Positions 1 through 12,757 of a DNA stretch of 64,000 nucleotides are shown here, piece after piece. Made by a program: the position numbers and the translations under genes. The stretch comes from Taenia hydatigena. Taxonomy: Eukaryota; Platyhelminthes; Cestoda; Cyclophyllidea; Taeniidae. Under the pieces are notes generated by a model that was not told the origin of the DNA, did not search any database, and saw only the letters and a list, made by a program, of their open reading frames with translations. Every line of letters begins with the position of its first letter. The stretch's first letter is position 1. Location: the NCBI GenBank assembly GCA_036345935.2, contig JADWOT020001307.1:95328-159327 (forward strand), read 5' to 3'.

Positions 1-3000
1 AAATAACATCAGGGTGGGTGACTTCAAAATGATTGCACTTTATTTTGAATCCCCTCCTTTCCAAAGAGTTCTGCAGCTTGACTCTCTGTGGATCATAATG
101 ATTAAGGTTAGGAGTTAGTGAGCTCCCCTCAAAAGTGCCTACTGCCCTATTTTGCCATTATTTTTGCGCATAAGGTAGAATGTTATGAATTCTTTGATCC
201 GCATTGTACTATAGGGCCATACGCATCAAGATGGTAGCAATTTTACGCTGCCTAGTGGTAAACGTGACAGCATAACGCCCCAATCAGTTGTGAATAGTGA
301 CCATAAAATTCATTTGCTACAGGTATCTGGAAAACGCTATTATTAAAATAAGATATATACAGATCGTCGCCAAGCACTCGGAATCATTTGAATTACACAT
401 TTCTGCAAAAACATAAATGTTGTACACACTAGGTAATCATTGGTGAAGAGTTCACGAATGGAAATCCACCCCACTACGTGCTACCAAATGGAAGCACTGC
501 AAATCGCCTAAATTTTCGGCTGCGAAATCCATTCCTCTTGGGGCTAGGCTCCACTACTTTAACTTGGTATGGTCATAAAAGTGTTTACTGGTTGAAAAAG
601 AATAATTGAGCCTCTGCTTTTGAGAGGGAGGAGACTGACTGCATAGCTATAGGCGCTCTTGCCCCAAAATCGCACAAATAGCAGGTAATAATAGTTGTTT
701 GATGTCCTATTGAATTTTCACGCTTAGGTTCAGCTTTCGATCGCATTTTACTTGCAGATTGAGTAACTACCCTTATGAACAAGCAATTTGTCTGTGACAA
801 GGGTGTTCATGTGCCGCTTATTTCCAGCCATCAAAGGTCACGGACTCTACTTCATTTGATTATTAGGCCTAAGGAAGGGCTACATAAGAACTTATTTCTT
901 GCCCCGAGTGGAAACCAGATTCGAAAATCAAGTAGAAGAGACAGGGTAGAAATAGTGGGTACAAGAAGACAATGGTCTGCTATAAACGGAAATTATCCGC
1001 GTAAATCTAGCGGCACCTCTGCAATATTCGCACTTCTATCTCTCTCTGAAACAATAAGCTGTTTTTAAAATATTTTGTAGAAGAATGATGCGGGCATCGG
1101 TTTCTTCCCTAGATTTCAAAAACGGATTTTTTCAAAGGCTCTTGCAACTCTTTTATGAGTAACACATCAGCTGCAGTCTCTAGACAAATTCCACAGTCGT
1201 GCTTTAACTTGCTTACAAATCCATTTTTAATGATTCATTAAATAACAGAGTATACGATCTCCTGGCTGCTTGAAGAGATAGTAGCAGAAGTATTGGCGAC
1301 GATGTCAACCATTATCGAAATGAATGTTAAGAGCGCCGGCCTTGCATCTGTAGTAGAAATCATGCCTGTCATACTTTTTAGGTGCAGACATATAACGGTT
1401 GAATTATATTATCTTCATCTACCTCTTTACCCCTGTACGAATCACCTTATTGTCGGCGGAGAACTGGGTAGGGTGAGTACCTCATCTGCGATACCATAAG
1501 CATTGATTGTTAAGGCCACTTACAATTGCGCGACCGTTGTCATGACGTTAGAAGCATTTGTAACCAATTTTGAGCTAAAGCCATGGTGGAGGCACTAAAC
1601 GTCTAGTAGGGGATTCTCCACCTCTTAAGACTTCAGTGCTCATTACACCTTCCAAATTAGGGGCATCGTTCGAGCAGCACTTTAGTGAAAATGTGTGGGT
1701 AAGAACAAGCAGGAGGAAGGCAATAGCATTTGCGTAAAACTTGGTTGATTTTATTGCATCTGAAATTGCTACTAGTCCCTGCACGCTATTCTTCAAACTA
1801 ATTACCCTTATTCCAGTAAAGTAGGTGTAATAGATGTTAAAAATAAGGTTTGAGAACAGTGCGAACGTCTTTTGATTTTACTAGAATTGCTAGTGTCTTT
1901 TATTTGTAATTAATGAGACTGCTTCGTAAAAACACTGGGCTTGAATCGAATGAAACGTTGTTGTTTACTAATCTTATGCGATCATGCATGTGCAAAAAAG
2001 GCGAAATCGGTAAGCATTAGCAACTACTTTCCTTCCTACTTCGTTCACAATGTTATTAATTTGTAAGAAAGAGGAGCTCGGTCACTTATTAAACAATGAA
2101 ACCATCCATGACTCGCATAAATCCCTGCACTTTAATGAGTGTGAAGGCAAGTGCCAATTAAATGAAGTGCTTGCTTATCAACCTTGATGGCCTTATTTCT
2201 GTGCAAGCCCTTTATTGTATAGGAAGCAGCTATCGTTAGCTTATGAAGTGGCCGTTCGTGAAAAACCCGCACCTAATAAAAATAAACTTCGAAATTGTCT
2301 TCTTTAAAGCAACGGTCATTTTTACCGATTAGCTTCCGCGTGCCTTCTTTTATATGTATCGTGAGTACTGGAACATGCATTTCGAACTTGAATCACCAGA
2401 GATGGTACTAAGATCACATCGAAATAACCTTTGTTGTACTCATTTAATTAACCTGTCAATAACTTATGCCATTACAGAGTTCTTTGTACGATGAGAAATC
2501 GAAAGAATCGTAAGGAATCCCACCGCATACCTCTTCATCCTTCACCCCAACTTTTATGCAAATTGGCTGCTGCCTCATTTGCGACGCTTTCTTTGGCAAT
2601 AATTATAGTAATGTAATTAGTGCCTAAAACTTGTAACCGTTGGTTGAAGGATCATACTCCGTCTTTAGGGTGCGCTAGTAGATGCACTGGCCGTAACCGT
2701 TGAGGTCCTAAAATGGTCACGCTGCATCAGCGCATGCCTCTATTCATTGTATTTTGGCCAAATCATCTTATTTTTACATGCGAAAGGCAATGCCTATTGC
2801 AGTAGTGTGCAGACTTTACTGGAAGCAGACTAATTTCCATCGTAAGGAATGTTAGTCACGCCTTCCTACCATTTAATTACCGTTCCGGTTATACTGCTGT
2901 TCACACCTCCGGGCAGGCCACGATCCTCCAGATAGCGCGTTAGGCTAAGGCGCTGATTTCTGCACATCCTTATTTCAAGCTGATGCGATTTCGCTGCTCA

Positions 3001-6000
3001 ACTGTGGCAACTACACAGGCACGAGACTGTACTAGAGAGTGAACCAGCATTCACAAGCCTGATAGCAGGCTAGTAGAAATCGAAGATGAGTCGGAGTTGC
3101 CAGTTGCGCACACTCGTAGCAACTGATTGACTTTTAAATTAGGGGCATTATTAGTGATCCTGAAGTCCGTCTCTGAGCGACAAATGTCAAAATCGATGCG
3201 CAGCTCACAGCTTCTGGTTACGCCTGCCATTTAATTTTGCTTCCCTTCCTTATATTGCCATAACTAAAGGATAATTTTATTGTGCCATTTAACTTGTGCC
3301 GATAGATTGCGATAGGGGTAGTCGTCGCGGCGCATGCAACAACTTTTAAAATAAAATTAGTTTATGAGGTAAAGAAGTGAACCACTGCTTCAATTTTCTA
3401 TTCCCACAAAGCGATGCCTCTGCAAGGAGCATCGAAGGCTCAGAAACGCGTGTACACCAAAGAATTTATGTAGGCACCTCCAACTCTTCACTGGACCGTT
3501 TGTTAAGTTTAGTGTCGAGGCTTGAGCTGAGTCGAAATCTTAAATTATGCCAGAGTAAATGAAGACGTAGATCATAATGCAGGCCATGCTTAAGGAAACG
3601 GCTAATTAAGGCCTCATTACTATATTTTCTGGGTAAACCGTGGTATAATTAATATTTTTTTTATTGAAGGATGTCACTTAAGCAGACTTTGGAGCTTAGT
3701 ATGAGTAAAGACATAAGAAAGCAATGTTGTAGATAATTGCTTTTATTGTGTTTTTGATGCAAAAGCGTTTGGATGAGTTTGTGTAGAGGTGGGCAGGCAT
3801 GGTCTGGTACCTCGCCTTGCATTTTGTGCGTTGATGGGAAAACTCACTAATTGAGTATTGTTTCCTCTTTTGAGCTTCGTGCAGCCTTGAGAGCTACCTA
3901 TTCAGGATCGACAGATATTGCAGAGGATGTTATAAGTTTTAAGCGCTTTAGAATGGAAAAAGGTAAAAGTGCATGTTCCGCAGCACAAAGGCAAGTATGA
4001 ATGCTGGGTGATCTATAAAGTTACAAGTGATAACGCGTGCTGCAATTCAATAATCGTTTGATCATGGCCTCATGTCATGGGCAGATGCGGTCCGAGACCA
4101 CTCTGCTTGATATATGGTCACTGATGGCAGATGAGTTGGCTGATGACAACTCACGTGCAAACTTCCTCGCATTCGACGACTAGTCACAATAAGCAATTAA
4201 ATATGGCCGAAGTGACGCAGATAACCAGCCTCAACCCTCAGATCCATCCCTAATTGATCTGTAAATACGTTTGTACTAGCATATATTGGATATCAAGCGG
4301 TGCCAAATGGTACCCTTTCCTACCTAGTAAGATGCTAATTTTTTGGTCTGTGTGTTGCGATCTACTTAGTTGGAGAATATCAAAGGACCGACTAGTGTCA
4401 AAAAGTAAAATGCTGCTGCAAGGACTGTCTTAGTAGGGACGAATTACTCAAAACCTTACTTTTAATTCGTTTCCTGCCAATTTATGACTAACTGTGCGTT
4501 TCGATGTGAGCAAGAGGAGAATGCAAGGCTGTGGCACAAGATTTTGTTTTCTTGGATGATTGTGAATTCCAGACAAGTGAGAGCTTTCAGAAGATTTTAA
4601 ATCCACTAATCTACAAGCATTTATTTGATGTAATAATGACGAATAAAAATCGTTTTTAGGATGCCAGTTTGAACTTCTGCGCCTATTTTCTCTCATATTG
4701 CCGAGAATTTCGTTGCAGGAAGCTGCCATCTTTAAGCCGGCATAGCTGCTTTCGTTCATTGCATTCAATTCACCAAACGAGGCAACAGAGAAAACGATCA
4801 GCCCTCAGGGAATTAAGACCACAAGCACTTGCGCAATTCGTAAGCATCTCTACCACATGGTTAGACCGATGGAAGGTACAGATGAATCTTCACTTAATTT
4901 TTCTGTTAGGCATAGTGGTTACTATTTGGTGGGTCTAAAAATCAAACCACTTCAAGGCTTCCCAGAAATCGCACAAAATCGCAATGGCATGGAAGATGAA
5001 GAATTGTCACACAGGATTGCAGAGGTCATGCCAGTTTCAAAAACGCAGCCAGCTGACAATAACCAATTAATTAATAATTGCTAATTATTATGGCCAGAAT
5101 TTTGTGCCTTTAGAGTGGTACGGATGTTTGTAGCCTACAGGTGGCGCCTGTCTTGACATGCACAGCTATGATTTCCAATGCGACCGCTGCCTCTTAGTCG
5201 CCTGACGCGATCGCAACTAGACACGATCCAATCCACTTTATTGCAAAAAATGAAAACAATCCTGTGGTAAGCGTTTAAAGAGAGGGCAATGCGAACTCTT
5301 TATTAAGAAGATAATTTGAATCACATTGTCTGCAATTTATGATTCCAATGGTCGAGTAAATTCCTACTAGTTAAAGACCAAATCTTGGTTTTCCTAAATA
5401 AGTTAACCCATTTTTATTCCAAGGCATAATATAATCAGAATAATGCTCTAACATTTGCCATGATCTTGCCAATTCAGTGTGTCAAATAGGTCAATGTCAG
5501 GTACAAAGACATCCAGTTGAATCCCACCAATATACTTATCTGTTGAAGTACTAAGATGTGTGAGCATTTTTGAACATTATATTCGCACCACCAGCAATAA
5601 TGGCTGCAAATCTTCCTGGTTATGATCAAGTGTGAGCACATTGAGTATGCCTAACAACCACCTGAAATTTTTGCATATCAAGGATCAGAAAATGAAGAGA
5701 AAACATGCCTTCTTTTACCCCAGTTCCTTTTTTTCTCATGAAAGGAGTCAGAGCTAGTCTTTTGGTAGGAAACAAATCGCATTACAATCTTTAATGGTCA
5801 TGTAAATTCTTGCGCATTAAACTGTTGCAAGCCTGAATTATTGGAGAGTTTTATATTCTTTCCTCACACTTCTCCAGCAATATATTTGCGAGTTTTAATA
5901 GGCGCCCTTCACCACCTGGCGCTAGTTTCTGGCGCCCACACAACTACATGTGCAATAGACTATAAACACATGGTAACTTTGCGTCATGGTTAGCTGCATC

Positions 6001-7367
6001 TCCTTATCTAGATGTTCTTTTATAGATTTGCATTCGCTAATTACAGCAAATAGGCCTTGCATGTTGATTTCAGTGTTGAAGGCAATGTCCAGAGTAGACA
6101 TAGTTTATGCTTCTGACCACCCACAGACTTTTGTGTTCGCCATAAATTTTGCGCTTCTTTAGCATGTATTTGGTTGAAGTCAGCATAGACTTGATGTCCA
6201 TCTTCACTTGTGCATTCTAATTGTATACCAAGTCGCGGCTCTGAATGGGCCTCTACTCAATGTAGACAGCGAATTCATGCTGCTCCTTAAAACCCAACTA
6301 ACAGTCTTTAGGTAAACTTTGTACGCAAAATTATTGTAACATTTTTACCTCACGCATCATTTCTGAATATTCAAAACAGACATAGATTTTGCATAAACAC
6401 AGCAAAAGCAATCAAACCGCAATTAGTCTTGATTCAAGCAACCACTTTTTTACATTGTCATTATTTTCTAAAAAGCAGTAGCAGATGCTAGGCTAAATCC
6501 GTGCCTTACTTAAACTAGCGATTACCTACCTTCTTCCAAAAAACCAGTCTGGATTTTATTAAGTTAAATTACAATAAACCGCACCTTTATAAATGAAATA
6601 AGGACGCGACCATCTCCAACACTAAATTTGTGCATGTCATGGGGCGCAATCACGAATTTCGCTAAACCGACTTAGGTCCAGCCCCTCTGACATCAGAATA
6701 ATAGTCAAAAAATCACTGCAGACATGGTTATTACCTAACTTGATGTAATACCGCGACGCCGGATAATGAAACAGATGTTCGTCAGGACTTAGTATTATGT
6801 AAACCATGTTAGCAGTAAAAATTTATCATGAGACTTCCAGGTGGGTTTCTTGCTAAAGTCTAACAACTACAGGCTTCTTATGTAGAGAATGTCAAGCAAA
6901 TGGCTGCAACCTTTAACTTCAAGGTCTGCCTCATTGTAATCGGCGAAATAACCTAGTTAAAATTAATTAACGGGTCAAATGGTGGAGTTTTGTTTAGGAT
7001 ACCACCCTAATTGTGCTGGAAAGTAGTTCATTTCTTACACTAGCCCGCTAAAGATTTTTCTAATTGCAACCCGAATCTCCCAGTCAGGAAGATTACCACA
7101 GCTTTTGTATTTAGAGTTATGTGGCCAAATTAGTGCTGGTTGAGTATGATTGTTACACTAACCCCTGTAGGGTCTCAAATGCCCCTTAACTCTCAAGCAA
7201 AATACGGCATTGACTGCCAACAATGATAACCTATCGCGACGTCTGACTCCTACTGCATCTTCATAGGGAGCAGATACAGGCCATTTGTTCTGAGCACATC
7301 AAGATGCCCGTGGGATGGCATTTGCGTGCAAACGCTGGTTTACTAATCATGCATTACTCTATTTTTT
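1..7367. other. Intergenic or intronic DNA, no supported gene
   Basis: This stretch shows no repeat copy that I could match elsewhere and no convincing exon. Three weak items were seen. A minus-strand open segment (585-800) contains TCYLC, with hydrophobic spacing like a C2H2 finger but no histidines. A plus-strand open segment ends at a GTGAGT donor near 1469, after a TTTTAG at about 1379. An open frame of 75 codons lies at 4857-5084 (+). None has further support, and all are within what chance gives in AT-rich DNA. Confidence 0.5.
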
Positions 7368-8440
7368 TGGATGGTTTTCAGCTATTATCCATGCTACTGT
7401 TTAGTGCCTTATTGCGAGCTTGTTTGTCTTCCGTGCTGTCACTTTCATTCACCAACTTATACCCTATCAACAAGTATTGTCCACTTCACCGGTATCCCCA
7501 CTTCCCTTACAGGCAAGAAGTGTGATGCAGCAAAGGCAGTGGTCGACACCTGATCATCGGGTCAACACGCCGATAGCATCAAGATCGTCAAATCAGGATC
7601 GCCAACAATCTCCTCGATGTCGCTTTCCTTATGCCACAGTGCCGAACTTGGCGCTCACGCGGGTTCTATCCTTAGCATGGAGGCGTACAATTACCTCGGC
7701 TTTAACCTGTTTTTTCCTACTGTGCGTCTCTTGCCACCACCAGCTCTACTTCCTTGCACTCTTCTTATTTTAGATGACGTGGATCTATGACTGCGTTGAT
7801 GAGTGGCAAGTCAATGCTGTCACTGAATCGCTGATGACTCTTATTGATCCTGAAATCGAGGGCAGCAATGCTGATGGTTCTGCTGCACCGCTGCTTCCTC
7901 GGTGCCTTTTGACTCGGCTGTAAATTTGGTGGCGCGAGGTAAAGGAAATGAGTGTTCTCTCTGGGGTGGTGGGGTCTAAGGCACAGGTGACCCATTTGCT
8001 TGTTGTCTTAGAGGAAGAAAGTGGATGGAACTTCGAGACGCCTGCTTTGACCGAACTGTAAGTTTTCTCTCTCCCACTACAAATGTTGCTCGAATTTAGC
8101 TAGACCTTTCTTGGGCTAATGAATAGTCATTGAAATTCTGCCAAAATGCTTGCTTGCATTTTTGTGCTAGTAGATTGGCGTTGAAGACTGTCACACATGT
8201 GTCAATTTTCATATAGCAATCAGGTGTTCTCGCTCTGAAATCTTATACCCACAGTTTGGGAAAGATTAGAGTTTAACCTGGATCTAAAACTGGTGAGTAG
8301 AATCGGAATTTCATGAATATCTTGTTCCTACACCCTTTCCGTGCGCATATAAGGCGGTATTTAGAACAGCTGTCCGACTGCGTGAATAACTTATGATTAC
8401 TACGCGAACAGAAATTTCATTTTGTTCATCAATTTATTAA
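7368..8440 (+). repeat. Dispersed repeat family A/B, copy A
   Basis: This is one of two long homologous copies; the other lies inverted at 59010-60630. Matching blocks run colinearly over the whole length. They include an exact 17-base word at 7435-7451 that recurs, reverse-complemented, at 60533-60549, a shared TACCCTATCAACAA shortly after it, a shared GGATC(T/C)ATGACT(A/G)CGT near 7780, and a shared block ending in GTCCGACTG(C/G)GTGAAT near 8375-8390. Short open frames occur (for example AVTFIH followed by a lysine-, aspartate- and alanine-containing stretch), but copy A has frameshifts and stops relative to copy B, so neither encodes an intact protein. The divergence is large, so the insertion or duplication is old. 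It may be a decayed non-autonomous transposon or a duplicated genomic segment; I see no terminal repeats or target-site duplication that would decide. Family G copy G3 starts about 70 bp downstream in the same sense. Confidence 0.85.
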
Positions 8441-8511
8441 GCAAATGTAAAACAATAGCAACTAAGCTCAAGCACACTGCGCTTTATATTTCCGTTGTTT
8501 TGATAAAGAAA

Positions 8512-8905
8512 TTATGCTAATAAGACCCAAGTTGGTAGCTTTTTAGGGTGCCACAAAACCGAGTTGCCTGTCAAACCACAACATTGTGTCTTGCTACCGC
8601 ACAAAGAGTGTGTTGTGATGAAAAAGCATGGAATACATGAATATTAAAAAGCACCACATCTTTGATATTAACCTCGAGTTAATTAAGATCGCATGCTATA
8701 TGTTAGGTTACTTTCACACCCGCTGAGTGCAGTTTATTCGTAAGACATTCGACGTTTATAAATTACACAGCGTAGTGCAAATGAGTTCGATGCGAATGCA
8801 GAGAAAACACAAGAGCATAGCCGCAGTCTGTCTTTTAGTTTTTTTCTGCAGTCCTCCTAATTTCACGCTTAGCTGCTTTTTTGGCAGTTAAAAGATTTCT
8901 CGCGT
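8512..8905 (+). repeat. Dispersed repeat family G, copy G3
   Basis: Copy G3 is homologous to the reverse complement of 54840-55215 and, less well, of 63690-64000. A 16-base word at 8538-8553 is identical to the reverse complement of 55173-55188. TCGTAAGACATTCG at 8738-8751 is identical to the reverse complement of 54994-55007. In the plus-strand frame the peptide NKTQVGSFLGC is seen. It corresponds to NKTPADGFLGC in copy G1 and IKAPVVGFLRC in copy G2, and INLELIKI further on corresponds to SNLEIIKI in G1. Stops interrupt the frame in G3, so this copy is not an intact gene. Shared amino-acid patterns in three diverged copies suggest that the ancestor was coding on this strand. Confidence 0.85.
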
Positions 8906-9607
8906 TATACCTTACAATTTGGACCTGACTGGTAATTAAGGACATGTTTTCGTAAAGAAAGCTAGAATAGTGCAAATATGTGGAGCCGTGTTACTTTCAC
9001 TCACTCGGATCCAGAATTGATCAAAATTTAGCTTGGCAGTTTGATTTGCTTAGTAATATCTCGCCTTAGCCCTCGTAGTAAATTTACAAAATTTAAGGTT
9101 TCGCGAGTGAATTTAGTGTTAATTTTTGCACAGGAGATTGATAATGCGTCCCGATAGGACCGGGAGAGTGGTGAGTGCGGCGCCAATGGTGGTGATGATG
9201 ACAGGGGAGAAAAACCTTTAGCTGTTGGCTCATCTGCAATCATAATTTGACTGACAAAGTCAGCATTGCATTCGAGACTGCCGCACCATAAGTCAAGGAC
9301 CTATAATAATTTTGGATTTTAATCACATTTGTGTAGCGATCATTGTATGTAAGGAATTATTAAAACAAATGGTTAAAAGTAGAATCTGCCTCTCAAAGTC
9401 ACTTTTAATAGGCTGAAACGCACAAATCCCTTTATAAGCTCTATTCTACACTTACTTGACTCTGTTGATTACTTTCGCGTTCACCTAGCATACACATTAT
9501 AATGTGTTTTAAAAGGAAAATTCTGGAAACATAATAAACAATTCGTCCAAAATGCTAAAAACTACAAAAGGGCTTTGGCTACTATTGCGGTGCTGCCTGT
9601 GCGACAG
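8906..9607. other. No recognised feature
   Basis: The sequence downstream of copy G3 is AT-rich and has no supported gene. A minus-strand open segment of about 70 codons (9028-9243) is rich in serine and proline at its start and is probably spurious. Confidence 0.5.
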
Positions 9608-9689
9608 TAGTGGCATGAAAATTCGTCGAATCCTTTCAAGTCGCTCATTTGACGCATCCCAAATTTTGTTCTATCTATTGTCTACTAAG
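9608..9689 (+). CDS. Possible internal exon, unknown protein
   Basis: An 82-bp segment begins after a GTGCGACAG acceptor and ends at AAG followed by GTAAGT, a perfect donor. Between them one frame is open for 27 codons, encoding SGMKIRRILSSRSF and then a hydrophobic stretch ending in LSTK. The phase at the donor is 0. The same frame is open upstream and includes CCLC just before the acceptor. No family is recognised and no neighbouring exon could be joined with confidence, so this may be a chance pairing of splice-like sites. Confidence 0.2.
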
Positions 9690-12255
9690 GTAAGTAGAGG
9701 CGATCTCAGAGCGGCTTTATTTCTGACAAATGCGAACAGTCGAAAGCATATGGCCACACCCTTACATTGGTATAAACTGCCATTTGCCTATTCATTTTCG
9801 TAGTTATGCCCTTATGTTTTCGTTTTTTGTTCGCATAACTTAAAAAATAACTGTGGAATGCTAAGTTTATTTTTGATGGCAAAGCACTTATAAAGACCAG
9901 ATCGCTGTCAGACTTAAACCGTTCTTTGCCATATCTAGCTCACACTACTATTGACCTCTCCTCGTTTGATTTTCTCGCACGATTAATGAGCATAAGGCTG
10001 CAGTTGCTATCAAGCAGTCCTTGTAATTCGATTTGCTCATCTTACTGGTGCGTCTACCAATTGGATTACTCAAGCTTTTGGGATTTGTGACTCAAACTCG
10101 AAAGCACTGCAGAACATAGTTAATGCCACGCAGTAACAACATTGATTCTATCTCATTTTCGCATGCATCTTTATTCGTCAGTATGAGTCTCCTCCATTTT
10201 GTCGAAAGGCCCGAATAGCATCCGGCTTAGTAATAAGTGGTGCATTTTCTCTTGAGCATTTGCTAGGGTAAGACAACCTTCATTTTGTGTACAATGTTCG
10301 CTGTTGTAAGCAGTATAAAAAAATCAAGGCAGGAAAAGCTGTTCCTGCACTGGTTGTGGTTTGCGATCAAACGTATGCTTGTCAGCCTATTGACAGAAAA
10401 ATTGAGTGCTTAAAAATCAGGGCGAAAGATCGTAAAACCTCTGATGGAGTAGTAGCAAAGTAGAGGATTCGTAAAGAGGGAAGTGTTTTGTACTAAATGA
10501 AAAGCTTAAATGTCTTAGACTTGAATGGTGACAGGTAGCGTTACCTATTTTTGAACCACAATTTTCGTCAACACTTTGAGATCCCTCGGTTACATGTGTC
10601 GTCATTACTGGCGTATTTGAGTAGCGCCTACTAGGAGTGCACAGTGTAGGCTTAAATGCAACAGACTTCACATTTTTTTCAACCACTTTAATTGCGGAAT
10701 CTTTTTAAATGTGTTCATTCAGCTTTGATTTAAATTGTAACCCGCCTTATTATCGAAACACTGGCTCGAAATAAATTTACTGAGTGGCAGAAGATTTTAC
10801 AATAAGCATAGGCTGACAAAAAGACAATTTGCTCCTTTCGTATTTTAATTGGTTGTCCTGACCTCTGATGTTGTGCAAGCTGTTAAACTTTGAGAATTAT
10901 AAGTCAACTCTTAGCCAGTTCCTACGCAACAATTTTAGGGAAATTTTCTTCAGGTTGTTGAACCGTTTGTAATGAAGTGCAGCCTGAAGGACATGCAAAT
11001 GCGATTGGGCTGATAGAAATGTTTCAGCTAACATAAAACACCTCCTAACTGCTAATCATCAAGAGACTTATTACCTTAACTATGTCCTTATAAACTCGCA
11101 TCACCGCTTTCCGCTGTTATACGTCGTGCCTGTGCCCTAACCATCGCAAGCCCCTTCTCTCGATTCAATTATGACCATTAGGAAGGATTTCTGCTTGCAG
11201 CTTAACTGTCATTTGACTGTGTCGACTCACTCACTAATGCATTGAATTGCCACTTTAGACAGATTTTGACTAGCAAGTAATCAGCACTGGGTGAGTCAAA
11301 TCACAATCTACTGAAGCCTAATAGCTCAGCATGCCAAGAGAGGTGCTGCAACAAAGCCACAACAGTGCGGTTCCATAATGGAGCTATGATAAACGAATAC
11401 AATCACTTGTACTTAATCCAGTGAGTTTTAAAACAATAAAAACACTATGTCAAAACTCTTAGTCACTGGGAGTTTCGTTGATTAGAAAGAGCAACGATGT
11501 ATACTTTAATCGGCAGCAGTCTCGGACGTCAAACAGATGTGGTCTGGAATGGAGTTTTCAGATATACAGTGTTTGAAGGCGCATGACAAAAGTGAAAGCA
11601 ATCATTTGTAGCTATGCATATCTACAAACCTCGGTTTTTAATGCGCAGCAAAGCATCGGCTACACAAGCCAAGGGAAAGGCGTTTGCTTGTTGCAGCTGC
11701 AAAAACCTAAGTGCACAATGATGGCCGAACACAGAACTCTAACCTAAGAATTCAGGTAGGAGGCCGTGACTTGTCAATATGTCGTGTGCTATGTTGAGCT
11801 GCGCTGTGCTGTGCTGCGGTTTCAGATATAACCAAGTCCCGATAAGGCGATTGCTTCCGGTCTTATAAGCGACTGATCTTACCAAGAAGCAAAAGCTAAC
11901 TCTGCATGGGCGAAGTGAATGCCTTTCGGTTGCTTAGCCTTTAAGGTCAGGATTGTTTAAACAGGATTAGAGGATTACATAAGGAATCAGTAGTTTTAAG
12001 GCAAGGAGAATTAGCCAATAAGTACTTCCAGGCATTCACACTATTGATGGTTGAAGTACGAGCACCAGAAGTTGAGCAAAACCCTGCCCACAGGCTGCAT
12101 CTCAACGAGACACAAGCTTCATGCATTATTTACAGGACTTCTTGTTGAGAAGTTAAGAGCCTTAATTCTACAAACATGACTAATAGGCGGAGCAAGCATC
12201 CTATACTTTGGGCCTACCAAATAGCCTGCCGAAAGGAGTAGGCTAGCAGGCATGA
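9690..12255. other. Intergenic or intronic DNA, no supported gene
   Basis: Nothing with coding or structural support was seen. A short imperfect GCTGT-type simple repeat lies at 11799-11818. A TAGCTCAG word at about 11323 resembles a tRNA A box but has no matching B box downstream. Confidence 0.5.
11799..11818. repeat. Short GCTGT simple repeat
   Basis: About four imperfect 5-base units of the GCTGT/GCTGC type follow one another. No function is inferred. Confidence 0.7.
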
Positions 12256-12757
12256 TCACACCGAAAATGATAACCCGCATAGCAAGCCAACTCTCATCAT
12301 ACCAATCAACATCGGGCTAAGAACGGCTTCGTAACTTCTACGATGCCCAGGCACTCCTGATAACTGCGCCTGAGGCATTTGGTTGGAACCATTGTTACCA
12401 AAAATTTTATAGTAATACACTGCGATCCCTAAAGTATTCGTTGTATTCCAGGAGGATAATTGAAATGTCCCCATTCAAATAGCATCTAAGCTGATGCATC
12501 CGGGTCCACCTTCTTCTTCTTCTTCACGATTCTCGCTTCTGTTGGCATAGGTTGACCCGGTACATCTGAACAACCGAACTCAGGTCAGCCTTTTGAAATG
12601 GCATACATACACGACTGTTCACTCCCAGTCTAACTGTGTCTAGGTACCAGTGGCTTTTAGTTGGGTGAGAAATGAGGTCGAGACAATTAGAATTGTCAAC
12701 GTTGGTGCTTAACATGGGTTCCTTAGAATTGCATAGACAAGATTGCCCCGCAGGCAC
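12256..12757 (-). pseudogene. Possible decayed coding segment, unknown
   Basis: Two minus-strand open segments follow each other in the same sense, 12757-12524 and then 12474-12256, in different frames. The first includes HPTKSHWYLDTVRLGVNSR and ends in LCQQKRES before a stop. The second includes GVPGHRRSYEAVLSP followed by a hydrophobic run (MLIGMMRVGLLCGL) that could be a membrane segment, and stops soon after. Amino-acid composition looks protein-like and the two could be parts of one frame broken by a frameshift. I recognise no family, and open segments of 70-77 codons are common by chance here, so confidence is low. Confidence 0.15.
12510..12525. repeat. CTT trinucleotide microsatellite
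   Basis: About five perfect CTT units are seen, immediately 3' (on +) of the 12256-12474 open segment. Confidence 0.85.

Noticed and set aside
7828..7860. CTGATGA followed by GAAA, as in a hammerhead ribozyme core, inside repeat copy A
   Set aside because: The bases between cannot form stem II, and copy B does not keep the CTGATGA element.
11315..11390. TAGCTCAG word resembling a tRNA A box
   Set aside because: No B box follows at the required distance; GGTTCCATAA does not fit.
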